A DNA stretch of 48,469 nucleotides from Marmoricola sp. GTDB taxonomy: Bacteria > Actinomycetota > Actinomycetes > Propionibacteriales > Nocardioidaceae. The position numbers and the translations under genes were made by a program. The notes under the pieces were generated by a model. The model made no database searches. It was given only the letters and a program-made list of their open reading frames with translations, and had not been told where the DNA came from. The stretch lies in contig JAOPYE010000022.1 of NCBI GenBank assembly GCA_025964775.1, forward strand, positions 1-48,469, in the 5' to 3' direction. Positions 26,446 to 34,707 of the stretch are shown here, in pieces. How positions within the stretch are numbered: the first letter of the stretch is position 1; every line of letters starts with the position of its first letter.

Positions 26446-27615
26446 TTGGACACGATCTTCCGTCGCGGTGACGCCGGTCCCGCGGTCTCGCAGATCGTCG
26501 ATCTCCTTGCCCAAGCAGGCTTCCTGGAGGGTGACCTCCCGGTGTCGTACGACGAGGCCGTGGAGCTCGCGGTCCGCACCTTCCAGCAGCAGCGCGGGCT
26601 GCACGTCGACGGCGTGGTCGGCCAGGCCACCTTCCGGCGCCTCGACGAGGCCCGGTGGAACCTCGGCGACCGGATCCTGACGCACCTTCCGGGCAACCTG
26701 ATGGCCGGCGACGACGTGTACGCGTTGCAGCGCCGGCTGCTCGAGCTGGGATTCAAGATCGGTCGGGTCGACGGCTACTTCGGTACCGAGACCGAAGCCG
26801 GACTGCGCGAGTTCCAGCGCAACGTCGGAGTCCCCGCCGACGGCACCTGCGGACCCTTCACCCTCAAGATGCTCGCCCAGCTCGCCCCGATGGTCAGCGG
26901 CGGCGCACCCAACGCGATGCGAGCCCAGGAGCGGATCCGCGATGCCGGGCCCCAGCTCGGCGGCAAGATCGTGGTCATCGACCCTTCCCGCGGCCTGCAC
27001 CTCCCCGCGGAGTACCTCGGGCCTGCCGCCGAGATCGTGCACGACCTTGCCGCGCGGATCGAAGGTCGTCTGGTCGCTACCGGTGTCCAGGCGTTCCTGA
27101 CTGCTTCCCGGACCGGTCGGCACCGCGCGCCGGACACCGACGAGAGCGAGCACGTCGAGGAGTTCGAGCGCGCGACCTTCGCGAACCGGGCCCACGCGCA
27201 CCTGTGCATCTCACTGGCCGTCGACGCGTCCTCGAACCCGGATGCCTGCGGGGTCGCGACGTACTTCTTCGGTTCGGAGAAGCACAACACGAGGTCCTCG
27301 ACGGGCGAGCGGTTCGCCAGCCTGGTCCAGCGCGAGATCGTCGCGCGCACCGACCTGGTCGACCTGCGCTGCCACCCCAAGGCGTGGGAGTTCCTGCGCC
27401 GCACCCGGATGCCGGCCGTGCAGCTCGACGCGGGCTACCTGTCGAACCCGGGCGATGCCCGGCGCCTCGGTGATCCCGGCTTCCGCGACGTGCTCGCCGA
27501 GGCCGTCGTGGTCGCCGTCCAGCGGTTCTACCTCAGCCCGGAGACGGACGCGCACACGGGGGTGCTGCGTCTCAGCGAGCTGCGCGCGGCCCTGGGTTCA
27601 GAACCGGCGCACTGA
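26446..27615 (+). CDS. cwlM: CwlM-like protein: two PG-binding domains plus inactive amidase_3 domain
   Basis: A 389-aa protein. Two peptidoglycan-binding-1 modules are seen (about 5-65, VRTFQQQRGLHVDGVVGQAT; about 85-143, FGTETEAGLREFQRNVGVPADG), then an amidase_3 domain (174 onward). The zinc and catalytic positions are lost: the GHGG loop is DPSRG (179-183), SIHAN is ISLAVD (255-260), and the catalytic Glu region is QLDAGYLSN (326-334). There is no signal peptide, so it is probably cytoplasmic. Mycobacterial CwlM in the same position (Rv3915) is a PknB substrate that activates MurA; a similar regulatory role is inferred. TTG 26446 has GGAGGA 6 nt upstream. The 3' end overlaps the GNAT gene by 44 nt. 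Confidence 0.88.
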   Translation: MDTIFRRGDAGPAVSQIVDLLAQAGFLEGDLPVSYDEAVELAVRTFQQQRGLHVDGVVGQATFRRLDEARWNLGDRILTHLPGNLMAGDDVYALQRRLLELGFKIGRVDGYFGTETEAGLREFQRNVGVPADGTCGPFTLKMLAQLAPMVSGGAPNAMRAQERIRDAGPQLGGKIVVIDPSRGLHLPAEYLGPAAEIVHDLAARIEGRLVATGVQAFLTASRTGRHRAPDTDESEHVEEFERATFANRAHAHLCISLAVDASSNPDACGVATYFFGSEKHNTRSSTGERFASLVQREIVARTDLVDLRCHPKAWEFLRRTRMPAVQLDAGYLSNPGDARRLGDPGFRDVLAEAVVVAVQRFYLSPETDAHTGVLRLSELRAALGSEPAH

Positions 27616-28258
27616 GCGCCTGACCGGCGTCGCGTGGCGCCGGGTGCGGAGCAGGATGCCGTACGGGTCGCTTGAGTCCACCGAGGAGCTTCTCGGCAGC
27701 CGCCTCGAACTCGCGCCGCCAGGTCAGCGTGGTCCTCAGGTCCATCCGCATCCGCGGGTTGCGCGCATGCGCACGATGCGTGCGGAACCCGACGGCGAGC
27801 AGGAAGTCGGTGGGCAGCACGCAGTTGCCTTCGCGCGGGCGGTGGGCCCCGAACGCCTCGACGGCACCGATCCCGCCGTGGCGGATCAGGTCCTTGGCCA
27901 TCGACTGGATCAGCACCCGGGCCAGGCCCTGGCCGCGGAACCCGGGATCGATGTAGCCGCTCGCCAGCAGGACCGCATCCGGACTCACCGGAGCGGTGGC
28001 GAAGCCGTCGGCTCCGGGCAGGTGCAGCGCCGGTGCCCAGAGCAGGTGGCCGACCACCTGGTCGTCGACGCTGATCACGCGCCCGACCGAACCCCACTCA
28101 CGCAGCATGGAGGAGACCCAGGCTGCCTTCTCCTCGGCTTCGTGCCCACGGATCTGGCTGCGGCGTACCGGATCGAACTCCCAGAACGTGCACGACGAGC
28201 AGTGACCGGGCAACCGGGCGAGGTTGTCCAGGGTCAGGCGTTCGACCTTGCGGGCCAC
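27572..28258 (-). CDS. GNAT-family acetyltransferase (Rv3916c-like)
   Basis: A 228-aa protein with an N-terminal cysteine pair (GHCSSCTFWEF, residues about 18-28) and a GNAT core with VVGHLLWAP, then GYIDPGFRGQGLARVLIQSMAKDL as the acetyl-CoA binding strand-helix (RGQGLA is the Q/RxxGxG/A motif). The C-terminal 40 residues are Pro/Arg-rich. The gene sits convergent to cwlM as in M. tuberculosis. The acceptor substrate is unknown. GTG 28258 follows a TACGAT box by 6 nt, so it is probably leaderless and separately transcribed although the aminotransferase gene is just upstream. Confidence 0.8.
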   Translation of the reverse strand: MARKVERLTLDNLARLPGHCSSCTFWEFDPVRRSQIRGHEAEEKAAWVSSMLREWGSVGRVISVDDQVVGHLLWAPALHLPGADGFATAPVSPDAVLLASGYIDPGFRGQGLARVLIQSMAKDLIRHGGIGAVEAFGAHRPREGNCVLPTDFLLAVGFRTHRAHARNPRMRMDLRTTLTWRREFEAAAEKLLGGLKRPVRHPAPHPAPRDAGQALSAPVLNPGPRAAR

Positions 28259-28264
28259 TGGATC

Positions 28265-28270
28265 ATCGTA
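28265..28270 (-). promoter_or_regulatory. -10 box (TACGAT) for GNAT gene
   Basis: On the minus strand CCTACGAT ends 6 nt before GTG 28258, in the 15-nt gap after the aminotransferase stop. Confidence 0.45.
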
Positions 28271-28273
28271 GGC

Positions 28274-29491
28274 CTACTGCCGCAGCGTGCCGAGGAAGTC
28301 GGCGATCCGGCCGATCCCCTCGGTCAGGGTGTCCATGTCGGGCAGCGTCACGAGCCGGAAGTGGTCCGGCTCGAACCAGTTGAAGCCGGTCCCGTGCGTG
28401 ACCAGGATCTTCTTGGCCCTCAACAGCTCGATCACGAACTTCTCGTCGTCGACGATGCCGAACATCTCGGTGTCGAGCTTCGGGAAGCAGTACAGCGCCC
28501 CCTGCGGCTCGACACAGGTCACGCCGTCGATCTCGTTGAGCATCGCGCTGGCAGCCTTGGACTGTTCGTAGAACCTGCCACCCGGGACGATGTACTCGTT
28601 GACGGACTGATAGCCGCCCAGCGCTGTCTGGATGGCGTGCTGCGCGGGCACGTTGGAGCACATCCGCATGTTCGCGAGCAGGGTCAGGCCCTCGAGGAAG
28701 TCCTCGGCCATGTGCCGGGGTCCCGAGATCATCACCCAGCCGGCCCGGTAGCCGCACACCCGGTACGCCTTGGACAGGCCGCTGAAGGTCAGGCAGAGCA
28801 CGTCGTCGGCCGCGTAGGTCGCACTGTGCCGGTGCACCGCGTCGTCGAAGAGGATCTTCTCGTAGATCTCGTCGCTGAAGACGACCAGCTCGTGGCGCCG
28901 CGCGATGTCGACGAGGCCGCGCACGACCTCCTCGCTGTAGACGGCGCCGGTCGGGTTGTTCGGGTTGATGATCACGAGCCCGTGGGTGTTGGGGGTGATC
29001 TTCGCCTCGATGTCGGCCAGGTCCGGGTTCCAGCCGTTCTCCTCGTCGCACCGGTAGTGCACGGGGGTGCCGCCGGACAGGGTCACCGCGCCGGTCCACA
29101 GCGGGTAGTCCGGAGCAGGCACGAGGATCTCGTTGCCGTCGTCGAGGAAGGCCTGCAGGACGAGGCTGATCAGCTCGGAGACCCCGTTGCCGATGAACAC
29201 GTCGTCGACCTGGGTGTCGGTCAGCCCGCGACCCTGGTAGTACTGCGCGACCGCCGTACGTGCGGAGTAGATCCCCCGGGAGTCGGAGTAGCCCTGGGCC
29301 TCGGGCAGGTTGTGCACCATGTCGGCGACGATCGCCTCGGGCGCCTCGAAGCCGAACGGCGCCGGGTTGCCGATGTTCAGCTTGAGGATCTTGTGCCCCT
29401 CGGCCTCGAGCCGCTGTGCCTCGACCAGGATCGGACCGCGTACGTCGTAACGGACGTGCTGGAGCTTCCGGCTCTGGACGATGCGGCGCAT
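28274..29491 (-). CDS. Class I/II PLP-dependent aminotransferase (AlaA/AspC type)
   Basis: A 405-aa fold-type I aminotransferase. Seen are LNIGNPAPFGFEAPEAI near residue 38, GVSELISLVLQAFLDDGNEI, PAPDYPLW, the NPNNPTGAVYS loop, FSDEIYEKILFD (PLP Asp), SGLSKAYRVCGYRAGW (PLP lysine in SKAYR) and a C-terminal FNWFEPDHFRLV with the carboxylate-binding Arg. The N-terminal RKLQHVRYDVRGPI is typical of the AlaA group, which makes alanine from pyruvate and glutamate, and of mycobacterial Rv0337c. Exact substrate choice cannot be read from sequence alone. The gene is divergent from plsC. Confidence 0.88.
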   Translation of the reverse strand: MRRIVQSRKLQHVRYDVRGPILVEAQRLEAEGHKILKLNIGNPAPFGFEAPEAIVADMVHNLPEAQGYSDSRGIYSARTAVAQYYQGRGLTDTQVDDVFIGNGVSELISLVLQAFLDDGNEILVPAPDYPLWTGAVTLSGGTPVHYRCDEENGWNPDLADIEAKITPNTHGLVIINPNNPTGAVYSEEVVRGLVDIARRHELVVFSDEIYEKILFDDAVHRHSATYAADDVLCLTFSGLSKAYRVCGYRAGWVMISGPRHMAEDFLEGLTLLANMRMCSNVPAQHAIQTALGGYQSVNEYIVPGGRFYEQSKAASAMLNEIDGVTCVEPQGALYCFPKLDTEMFGIVDDEKFVIELLRAKKILVTHGTGFNWFEPDHFRLVTLPDMDTLTEGIGRIADFLGTLRQ

Positions 29492-29587
29492 GCGGCCAGT
29501 CTCGCAGAGCCGGGCGCGGGCTCGCCGGGGTTATCTGCCACATGACACGATCGGGGCAACACTTCCCCACGTCCGAGGATCGGTCCC

Positions 29588-30352
29588 ATGCGCGACATCG
29601 TCTACCCCGTGGTCATAGCGGCCGCCCGGACGTGGTTCCGGCTCGGTGACATCACGATCAACATGACCGGACAGGAGCACATCCCGACCGAGGGACCCGC
29701 CCTGCTGGCGGTCAACCACCTCTCGTTCGTCGACTACGTGCTGGCGGGCTACCCGGGCGCCGAGCGCGGCAGACTGACCCGGTTCATGGCCAAGAAGGAG
29801 GTCTTCGACCATCCCGTCGGAGGTCCGGTGATGCGGTCGTTCCACCACATCGCGATCGACCGGTCCTCGGGACAGGGCGGCATGGACGAAGCCAGGCGCT
29901 ACCTGGATGCCGGTGAGGTCGTCGGCATCTTCCCCGAGGGGACGATCTCGCAGAGCTTCGAGCTCCAGCCCCTGAAGACCGGCGCTGTCCGGATCGCTGC
30001 GGACGCGGGCGTTCCGCTGATCCCGATCGTGCTGTGGGGTACCCAACGCATCCTGACCAAGGGCAAGCCGCGCGACTTCAGCCGGCACAAGACCATCGGG
30101 GTCGAGGTCGGCGAGCCGATGCACCCGACGCCCGAGGACAACCCGAACGTGGTCACCAAGGAGCTCCAGTCCCGGATGGAAGCCATGCTGGACCGGCTGA
30201 TCACGGGGCACCCTGCCGAGGAGCAGCCGCCGGGGTCCTGGTGGCTGCCGGCGTCCCACGGGGGCTCCGCGCCGACACCGGAGGAGGCGGCCGCGATGTA
30301 CGCCGAGGAACGACGCAAGCGAGCCGAGCGCAAGGCTCAGAAGCGCTCCTGA
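29588..30352 (+). CDS. plsC: 1-acyl-sn-glycerol-3-phosphate acyltransferase family protein
   Basis: A 254-aa membrane-associated acyltransferase of phospholipid synthesis. NHLSFVDYVL near residue 38 is the catalytic NHxxxxD box, followed by MAKKEVF, DRSSGQGGMDEARRYL and FPEGTIS, the substrate phosphate-binding block, then PLIPIVLWGTQR. Length is normal for the family. The C-terminal 30 residues are rich in Arg, Lys and Glu. The family also includes acyltransferases for other lipids, so the acceptor is likely but not proved. ATG 29588 is followed by the hydrophobic YPVVIAAARTWFRL. The gene converges on parB across an AT-rich spacer. Confidence 0.88.
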   Translation: MRDIVYPVVIAAARTWFRLGDITINMTGQEHIPTEGPALLAVNHLSFVDYVLAGYPGAERGRLTRFMAKKEVFDHPVGGPVMRSFHHIAIDRSSGQGGMDEARRYLDAGEVVGIFPEGTISQSFELQPLKTGAVRIAADAGVPLIPIVLWGTQRILTKGKPRDFSRHKTIGVEVGEPMHPTPEDNPNVVTKELQSRMEAMLDRLITGHPAEEQPPGSWWLPASHGGSAPTPEEAAAMYAEERRKRAERKAQKRS

Positions 30353-30364
30353 CCCGCAAACCTG

Positions 30365-30379
30365 CAGGTCAGCGACCTG
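30365..30379 (+). terminator. Small hairpin after plsC
   Basis: CAGGTC-AGC-GACCTG lies 12 nt after the plsC stop, followed by a T-rich stretch. It is a possible weak terminator. Confidence 0.4.
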
Positions 30380-30398
30380 TCTCGATATCTTGCTTTAA

Positions 30399-30410
30399 CG
30401 CTTTGTCGAC
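30399..30410. repeat. CGCTTTGTCGAC motif, copy 1, in AT-rich spacer
   Basis: This 12-mer is repeated exactly at 35218-35229 in rnpA and with two changes at 36463-36474 in dnaA. Here it lies within a very AT-rich 50-bp stretch between plsC and parB that includes TTATTTATATATT. Confidence 0.55.
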
Positions 30411-30432
30411 TTATTTATATATTGCTTAAGGG

Positions 30433-31374
30433 CTAGATCGGCCTGTCGTCACGGTTGCGCGGGTCGATCACACCGACGATCCGCTCGAGGTCAGCGAGGG
30501 ACGCGAACTCGATCGCGATGCGCCCCTTGGACTTGCCCAGGGTCACCTTGACCCGGGTGTCGAGACGGTCGGAGAGGCGCTCGTTGAGGTCGGCCAGTCC
30601 GGGCGCTGAGGGACGTCTGGCCTTGAACCGGACGGTCTCGCCGTCGTCACCGGTGGCCTCGCCGACCGCGACGATCTCCTCCAGGCCGCGGACCGAGATG
30701 CCCTCGGCGACGACCCGCCCAGCGAGCCGGTCCTGGGCGGCCGCGTCCGCGACGCCCAGCAGAGCCCGTGCGTGACCTGCCGAGAGGACACCAGCGGCAA
30801 CCCGACGCTGGACGGCCGGCGAGAGCTTGAGCAGGCGCAGCGTGTTGCTGATCTGGGGTCGGCTGCGACCGATCCGCGAGGAGAGCTCCTCATGGGTGCA
30901 GCCGAAGTCGTCGAGCAGCTGCTGGTACGCCGCAGCCTCCTCCAGCGCGTTGAGCTGGGACCGGTGCAGGTTCTCCAGCAGGGCATCGCGGAGCATGTCG
31001 TCGTCCTGGGTCTGACGGACGATCGCCGGGATGGTCTCGAGGCCGGCCTCACTGGTCGCACGCCAACGGCGCTCGCCCATGATCAGCTCGTACCGGTCAT
31101 CGGCGACGCGCCGGACCACGATCGGCTGCAGGAGCCCGATCTCCTTGATGGATCCGACGAGCTCGGCCATCGCCTCCTCGTCGAACACCTGGCGCGGCTG
31201 GCGGGTGTTGGGCGTGATCGAGGCGATCGGGAGTTCGGCGAAGTAGGCGCCGGCGACTGATCCAGGTTCAGGTGCCTGCCCCGCGGCGTGTGCGGCAGCG
31301 GCCTCGTCCGCCTCCGGCTGAGTGGGGATCAGGGAGCCCAGTCCCCGACCGAGCCCGCGCCGCTTCTCGCTCAT
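30433..31374 (-). CDS. parB: Chromosome-partitioning protein ParB
   Basis: A 313-aa ParB/Spo0J-type CTPase that binds parS and spreads to form the origin partition complex. The N-terminal ParB box reads [14 protein letters not shown] and [14 protein letters not shown], then MGERRWRA and [19 protein letters not shown]. The helix-turn-helix is [16 protein letters not shown], and the dimerisation region is at the C-terminus ([13 protein letters not shown]). The ATG overlaps the parA stop by 4 nt. Its binding sites lie 1 and 1.8 kb away at 32361 and 33138. Confidence 0.96.
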   Translation of the reverse strand: MSEKRRGLGRGLGSLIPTQPEADEAAAAHAAGQAPEPGSVAGAYFAELPIASITPNTRQPRQVFDEEAMAELVGSIKEIGLLQPIVVRRVADDRYELIMGERRWRATSEAGLETIPAIVRQTQDDDMLRDALLENLHRSQLNALEEAAAYQQLLDDFGCTHEELSSRIGRSRPQISNTLRLLKLSPAVQRRVAAGVLSAGHARALLGVADAAAQDRLAGRVVAEGISVRGLEEIVAVGEATGDDGETVRFKARRPSAPGLADLNERLSDRLDTRVKVTLGKSKGRIAIEFASLADLERIVGVIDPRNRDDRPI

Positions 31375-32342
31375 ACAGCTGCTCCCTTGATCGCCATCTC
31401 GCGTGCCGCTTCCAGGTAGCTGAGCGCGCCCGGAGATCCCGGATCGTATGTCATCACGCTCTGGCCGTAGCTGGGTGCCTCCGAGACCCTTACCGAACGC
31501 GGGATCGCGGTCCGCAGGACCTGGTCCTTGAAGTGCTCGCGCACTTCCTCGGCGACACCGGCGGCCAGGTTGGTGCGGCCGTCGTACATGGTGATGAGGA
31601 TGGTGGAGATCGACAACGACTGGTTCAGGTGGGCCCGGACCATCTCGACGGTCTCGATCAGCTGGCCCAGGCCCTCCAGGGCGTAGTACTCGGCCTGGAT
31701 CGGGATCAGCATCTCCTCACCAGCGACCAGCGCGTTCAGGGTCAGCAGCCCCAACGACGGCGGGCAGTCGATGAGCACGTAGTCGAGACGCTCCTCTGAA
31801 TCCGCACCAATCGGTTCATACGCGGCCAAAGCCTTGCGCAACCGGGTCTCACGAGCCACCACGCTGACCAGCTCGATCTCGGCGCCGGCCAGGTCGATCG
31901 TGGCCGGCACGACGAAGAGACCCGGGATGTCCGGGTGCTGCTGGACGACGTCGGCCACCGGGAGGCCGTCCACGAGCATGTCGTACGACGAGGGCGTTCC
32001 GCGGCGGTGGTCGACGGCCAGGGCGGTCGAGGCGTTGCCCTGCGGGTCAAGATCGACCACCAGGACCCGCTGGCCGCCCAGCGCGAGCGCGACCGCGAGG
32101 TTCACGGTGGAGGTCGTCTTGCCGACCCCACCCTTCTGGTTCGCGACCACCATGACTCTCGTCCGTGGCGGACGGGGAAGGGGATCGGCGAAGTTCACCC
32201 GTTCCCTGGCTCGCAGCTCAGCCTCGATCGCCCGGGCCAGGGGCGTCGTGGTGTCGCTGTAGGCCACCGGCTGTCCGTCGAGGTCGGCGGCAGTCCGGAC
32301 CGTCGGCAGGTCGGTTTCCGGGGTGGGAGGATGCTCGGTCAC
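31371..32342 (-). CDS. parA: Chromosome-partitioning ATPase ParA (Soj)
   Basis: A 323-aa ParA ATPase with an N-terminal extension of about 55 residues, common in actinobacteria. [23 protein letters not shown] is the deviant Walker A site with the signature lysine, [12 protein letters not shown] the Walker A' block, and [18 protein letters not shown] the Walker B block. It drives movement of ParB-parS complexes. GTG 32342 has AGGAG 7 nt upstream, and a perfect parS lies 18 bp beyond. It forms an operon with parB (4-nt overlap). Confidence 0.95.
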   Translation of the reverse strand: MTEHPPTPETDLPTVRTAADLDGQPVAYSDTTTPLARAIEAELRARERVNFADPLPRPPRTRVMVVANQKGGVGKTTSTVNLAVALALGGQRVLVVDLDPQGNASTALAVDHRRGTPSSYDMLVDGLPVADVVQQHPDIPGLFVVPATIDLAGAEIELVSVVARETRLRKALAAYEPIGADSEERLDYVLIDCPPSLGLLTLNALVAGEEMLIPIQAEYYALEGLGQLIETVEMVRAHLNQSLSISTILITMYDGRTNLAAGVAEEVREHFKDQVLRTAIPRSVRVSEAPSYGQSVMTYDPGSPGALSYLEAAREMAIKGAAV

Positions 32343-32360
32343 GCTGTGCTCCTGAGGCGA

Positions 32361-32376
32361 TGTTTCACGTGAAACA
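32361..32376. promoter_or_regulatory. parS site 1 (perfect)
   Basis: TGTTTCACGTGAAACA, the perfect 16-bp palindromic ParB binding site, between parA and rsmG. Confidence 0.95.
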
Positions 32377-32388
32377 GACGCGGTTGCC

Positions 32389-32397
32389 TGTGGATAA
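32389..32397 (-). promoter_or_regulatory. DnaA box (TTATCCACA) upstream of parA
   Basis: A perfect consensus DnaA box on the minus strand, 12 bp from parS site 1. A weaker TGTGGATTG lies at 32410-32418. Confidence 0.65.
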
Positions 32398-32501
32398 CTG
32401 GGAACGATCTGTGGATTGCCCCGCTTGGAGACCCGGTCACCACCGGTGGAAAACTATTTCCCTACTGAACGGCCAATCCCGGCAAAATGGGACGCCACGA
32501 C

Positions 32502-33158
32502 CTACTTCTTTCTGATCTGAACAACGCGGACGGGCGGCTCCAGGAATTCGCTTCCGAGTTCGATCACGCCCACCAGGTGCCCACGTTCGGACGAGATCGT
32601 CTTCCTGGCAACGACGATCTCCTCCTCCGCGGACGAGCCTTTCATGGCCAGGAACAACCCGCCAGACCTCACGAGCGGCAAAGACCACCGAGTCAGCCGG
32701 TCAAGAGGTGCGACCGCACGCGACGTCACGACATCAAACGCTTCATTCCTGTGCAAATCCTCGGCACGTCCTCGACGTACCTGGACGTTGTCGAGGCTCA
32801 GAGTTGCCACGACCTCCTCCAGAAACGTCGTACGGCGGAGCAAGGGCTCGACCAGGGTCACCGTCAGGTCAGGCCGTCGGATCGCCATCACCAGGCCCGG
32901 CAGGCCGGCACCCGATCCGAGGTCGCACACCGAGGCCCCGTCGTCGACCAGGTCGGTGACGACCGCGCAGTTCAGCAGGTGGCGCTCCCACAGCCGCGGA
33001 ACCTCGCGCGGTCCGATCAGCCCGCGCACGGTGGCCTCCGTGGCGAGCAGAGCAGCGAAGGCCTCCACGGTCGGCAAAGCATCCGAAAACACCCTCCGCG
33101 CCACGTCTGGCGCGGAGGGTGTGGTCGGTTCATTCACGGTTTCACGTGAAACATTCAC
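32502..33158 (-). CDS. rsmG: 16S rRNA (guanine527-N7)-methyltransferase RsmG (GidB)
   Basis: A 218-aa SAM-dependent methyltransferase acting on 16S rRNA. Motifs are WERHLLNCAVVTDL, the SAM loop VCDLGSGAGLPGLVMAI, VTLVEPLLRRTTFLEEV and VVTSRAVAPLDRLTRW. Loss of this enzyme gives low-level streptomycin resistance in other bacteria. The GTG start overlaps the khpB/jag stop as GTGA. Codons 2-7 (Asn-Val-Ser-Arg-Glu-Thr) are written by a parS site, so the N-terminus is shaped by a DNA site. The 3' end is 159 bp before parA. Confidence 0.95.
   Translation of the reverse strand: MNVSRETVNEPTTPSAPDVARRVFSDALPTVEAFAALLATEATVRGLIGPREVPRLWERHLLNCAVVTDLVDDGASVCDLGSGAGLPGLVMAIRRPDLTVTLVEPLLRRTTFLEEVVATLSLDNVQVRRGRAEDLHRNEAFDVVTSRAVAPLDRLTRWSLPLVRSGGLFLAMKGSSAEEEIVVARKTISSERGHLVGVIELGSEFLEPPVRVVQIRKK
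33138..33153. promoter_or_regulatory. parS site 2 (15/16), inside rsmG
   Basis: GGTTTCACGTGAAACA, one mismatch from the perfect palindrome, lies within the first seven codons of rsmG. Confidence 0.9.
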
Positions 33159-33715
33159 CCGGGAAGGACCACCACGTGGCGTCGCGGCTCTACCCCGTCG
33201 GACTCCGACTTCAGACCGGCGGCCGCGACGGCGTCGTGGACGACCTTGCGCTCGAACGGCGACATAGGATCCAGCGAGACCGGCTCTCCGGTCTGCTTGA
33301 CCTGGGCGATGATCGCCTCGGCCTGCTCCTCCAGCTCGGTCCGCCGAGCCGAGCGGTGGCCGGAGACGTCCAGCATCAACCGTGAGCGCTCGCCGGTCTC
33401 CCGGTAGACCGCCAGACGGGTCAGCTCCTGGAGGGCCTCCAGGACCTCGCCGTTGTCGCCGACCAATTGCGGCAGGTTGGCTCCCACGATCGACACGGTT
33501 GCGCGGTCACCCTCGACGTCCATGTCCAGGTCGCCGTCCAGGTCTGCTATCTCGAGGAGCTCCTCGAGATAGTCCGCAGCGATCTCTCCTTCGAGCTCGA
33601 GACGCTTGGTGCGCGTCGGACGGCCGGCCTCGTCGCCGTCGTCACCCTGCTCGTCGGCGATGTCGGTCTCTTCGATCTCCTCGACCACGTCGGTGGCCTC
33701 GATGCTCTCGGTCAA
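33155..33715 (-). CDS. khpB: KhpB/Jag-type R3H-KH RNA-binding protein
   Basis: A 186-aa protein of the Jag/EloR/KhpB family (Rv3920c-like). An acidic N-terminal tail (1-45, rich in Glu and Asp) precedes a KH-like domain (LNEDLDMD-type strand, VGANLPQLVGDNGEVLEALQEL, with a GDNG loop) and a C-terminal R3H domain (SPFERKVVHDAV, then VEPRRHVVVLPG). These proteins bind RNA and influence cell-wall synthesis and division in firmicutes; the actinobacterial role is less clear. It overlaps yidC by 4 nt and rsmG by 4 nt, so it is part of the ori-proximal operon. Confidence 0.88.
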   Translation of the reverse strand: MTESIEATDVVEEIEETDIADEQGDDGDEAGRPTRTKRLELEGEIAADYLEELLEIADLDGDLDMDVEGDRATVSIVGANLPQLVGDNGEVLEALQELTRLAVYRETGERSRLMLDVSGHRSARRTELEEQAEAIIAQVKQTGEPVSLDPMSPFERKVVHDAVAAAGLKSESDGVEPRRHVVVLPG

Positions 33716-34707
33716 TTCGTCTCTCCCTTGTCGGTGGCCTCGCCCGATGGCGATGGGTTCTTGGGGGCCTGGGCCCGTCGCTGTTCGCGAGTCTGCTTCT
33801 TCGGCTGCTGGCGCTGCGCCGGACGGCGCTCCTCGACCACTTCGTCGACGACAACGGTCCCGGGAACCGTCTGGCCCTTCGCGGACGCCTTGTCGGCATC
33901 ACGCTTCTGCTTCGCGCGGAAGGCCTCGGTGTTCGGGGCCGGGTTGTTCCGGATCACGTAGAACTGCTGGCCCATGGTCCACAGGTTCGAGGTCGTCCAG
34001 TACATGAGGACACCGATCGGGAACGCGATACCGCCGACGGCGAAGACGAGCGGCAGCACGTAGAGCAACATCTTCTGCTGCTGCGCGTACGGACCTGAGA
34101 GCGCGTCGTCGGGCATGTTCTTGCTCATCAGCTGGCGCTGGGTCAGGAAGGTGGTCAGCGTCATCGAGATGACCAGCACGATCGCAATGATCTGGACGGC
34201 CACGTGGCCGTTCGACTTCACGAAGCTCGAGGACAGCGTGCCGCCGAAGAACGGCGCGTGCGCGAACGTCAGGGCGTCGGTCTTGGTCAGCAGACCGTTC
34301 CCCTTGCTCTGCGCAGCCTTGGACAGGATCCGGAACAGCGCCAGGAAGATCGGCATCTGCACGATCAGGGGCAGGCACGAAGAGAACGGGTTCGTCCCGG
34401 TCTCCTTGTACAGCGCCATCGTCTCCTGGGTCAGGCGCTCACGGTCGTGCCCGAACTTCTTCTGCAGCTCCTTGACCCGTGGCTGGAGCATCTGCATGTT
34501 CCGGCTCGACTTGATCTGCTTCACGAACAGCGGGATCAGGGCCGCGCGGATCGTGAGCGTCAGACCGATGATCGACAGCGCCCACGAGGCGCCGGACGAC
34601 GGCGAGAACACGAGGCTGAAGACGTGGTGCCAGCCGAGCAGCACCGCCGAGACCAGGTAGTAGAGCGGCGTGATGATGAAGTGGCCGATTGAGCCTAGGA
34701 AACCCAC
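33712..34707 (-). CDS. yidC: Membrane protein insertase YidC
   Basis: A 331-aa Oxa1/YidC-family insertase that integrates membrane proteins with or without SecYEG. Five hydrophobic segments are seen: ITPLYYLVSAVLLGWHHVF, ALSIIGLTLTIRAALIPLFV (Arg in the groove), CLPLIVQMPIFLALFRIL, VQIIAIVLVISMTLTTFL and LPLVFAVGGIAFPIGVLMYW. Between segments 1 and 2 the long Gram-negative periplasmic domain is absent, as expected. The C-terminal 80 residues are Lys/Arg-rich with many Gln and may contact the ribosome. GTG 34707 directly follows the yidD stop. Confidence 0.94.
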   Translation of the reverse strand: MGFLGSIGHFIITPLYYLVSAVLLGWHHVFSLVFSPSSGASWALSIIGLTLTIRAALIPLFVKQIKSSRNMQMLQPRVKELQKKFGHDRERLTQETMALYKETGTNPFSSCLPLIVQMPIFLALFRILSKAAQSKGNGLLTKTDALTFAHAPFFGGTLSSSFVKSNGHVAVQIIAIVLVISMTLTTFLTQRQLMSKNMPDDALSGPYAQQQKMLLYVLPLVFAVGGIAFPIGVLMYWTTSNLWTMGQQFYVIRNNPAPNTEAFRAKQKRDADKASAKGQTVPGTVVVDEVVEERRPAQRQQPKKQTREQRRAQAPKNPSPSGEATDKGETN

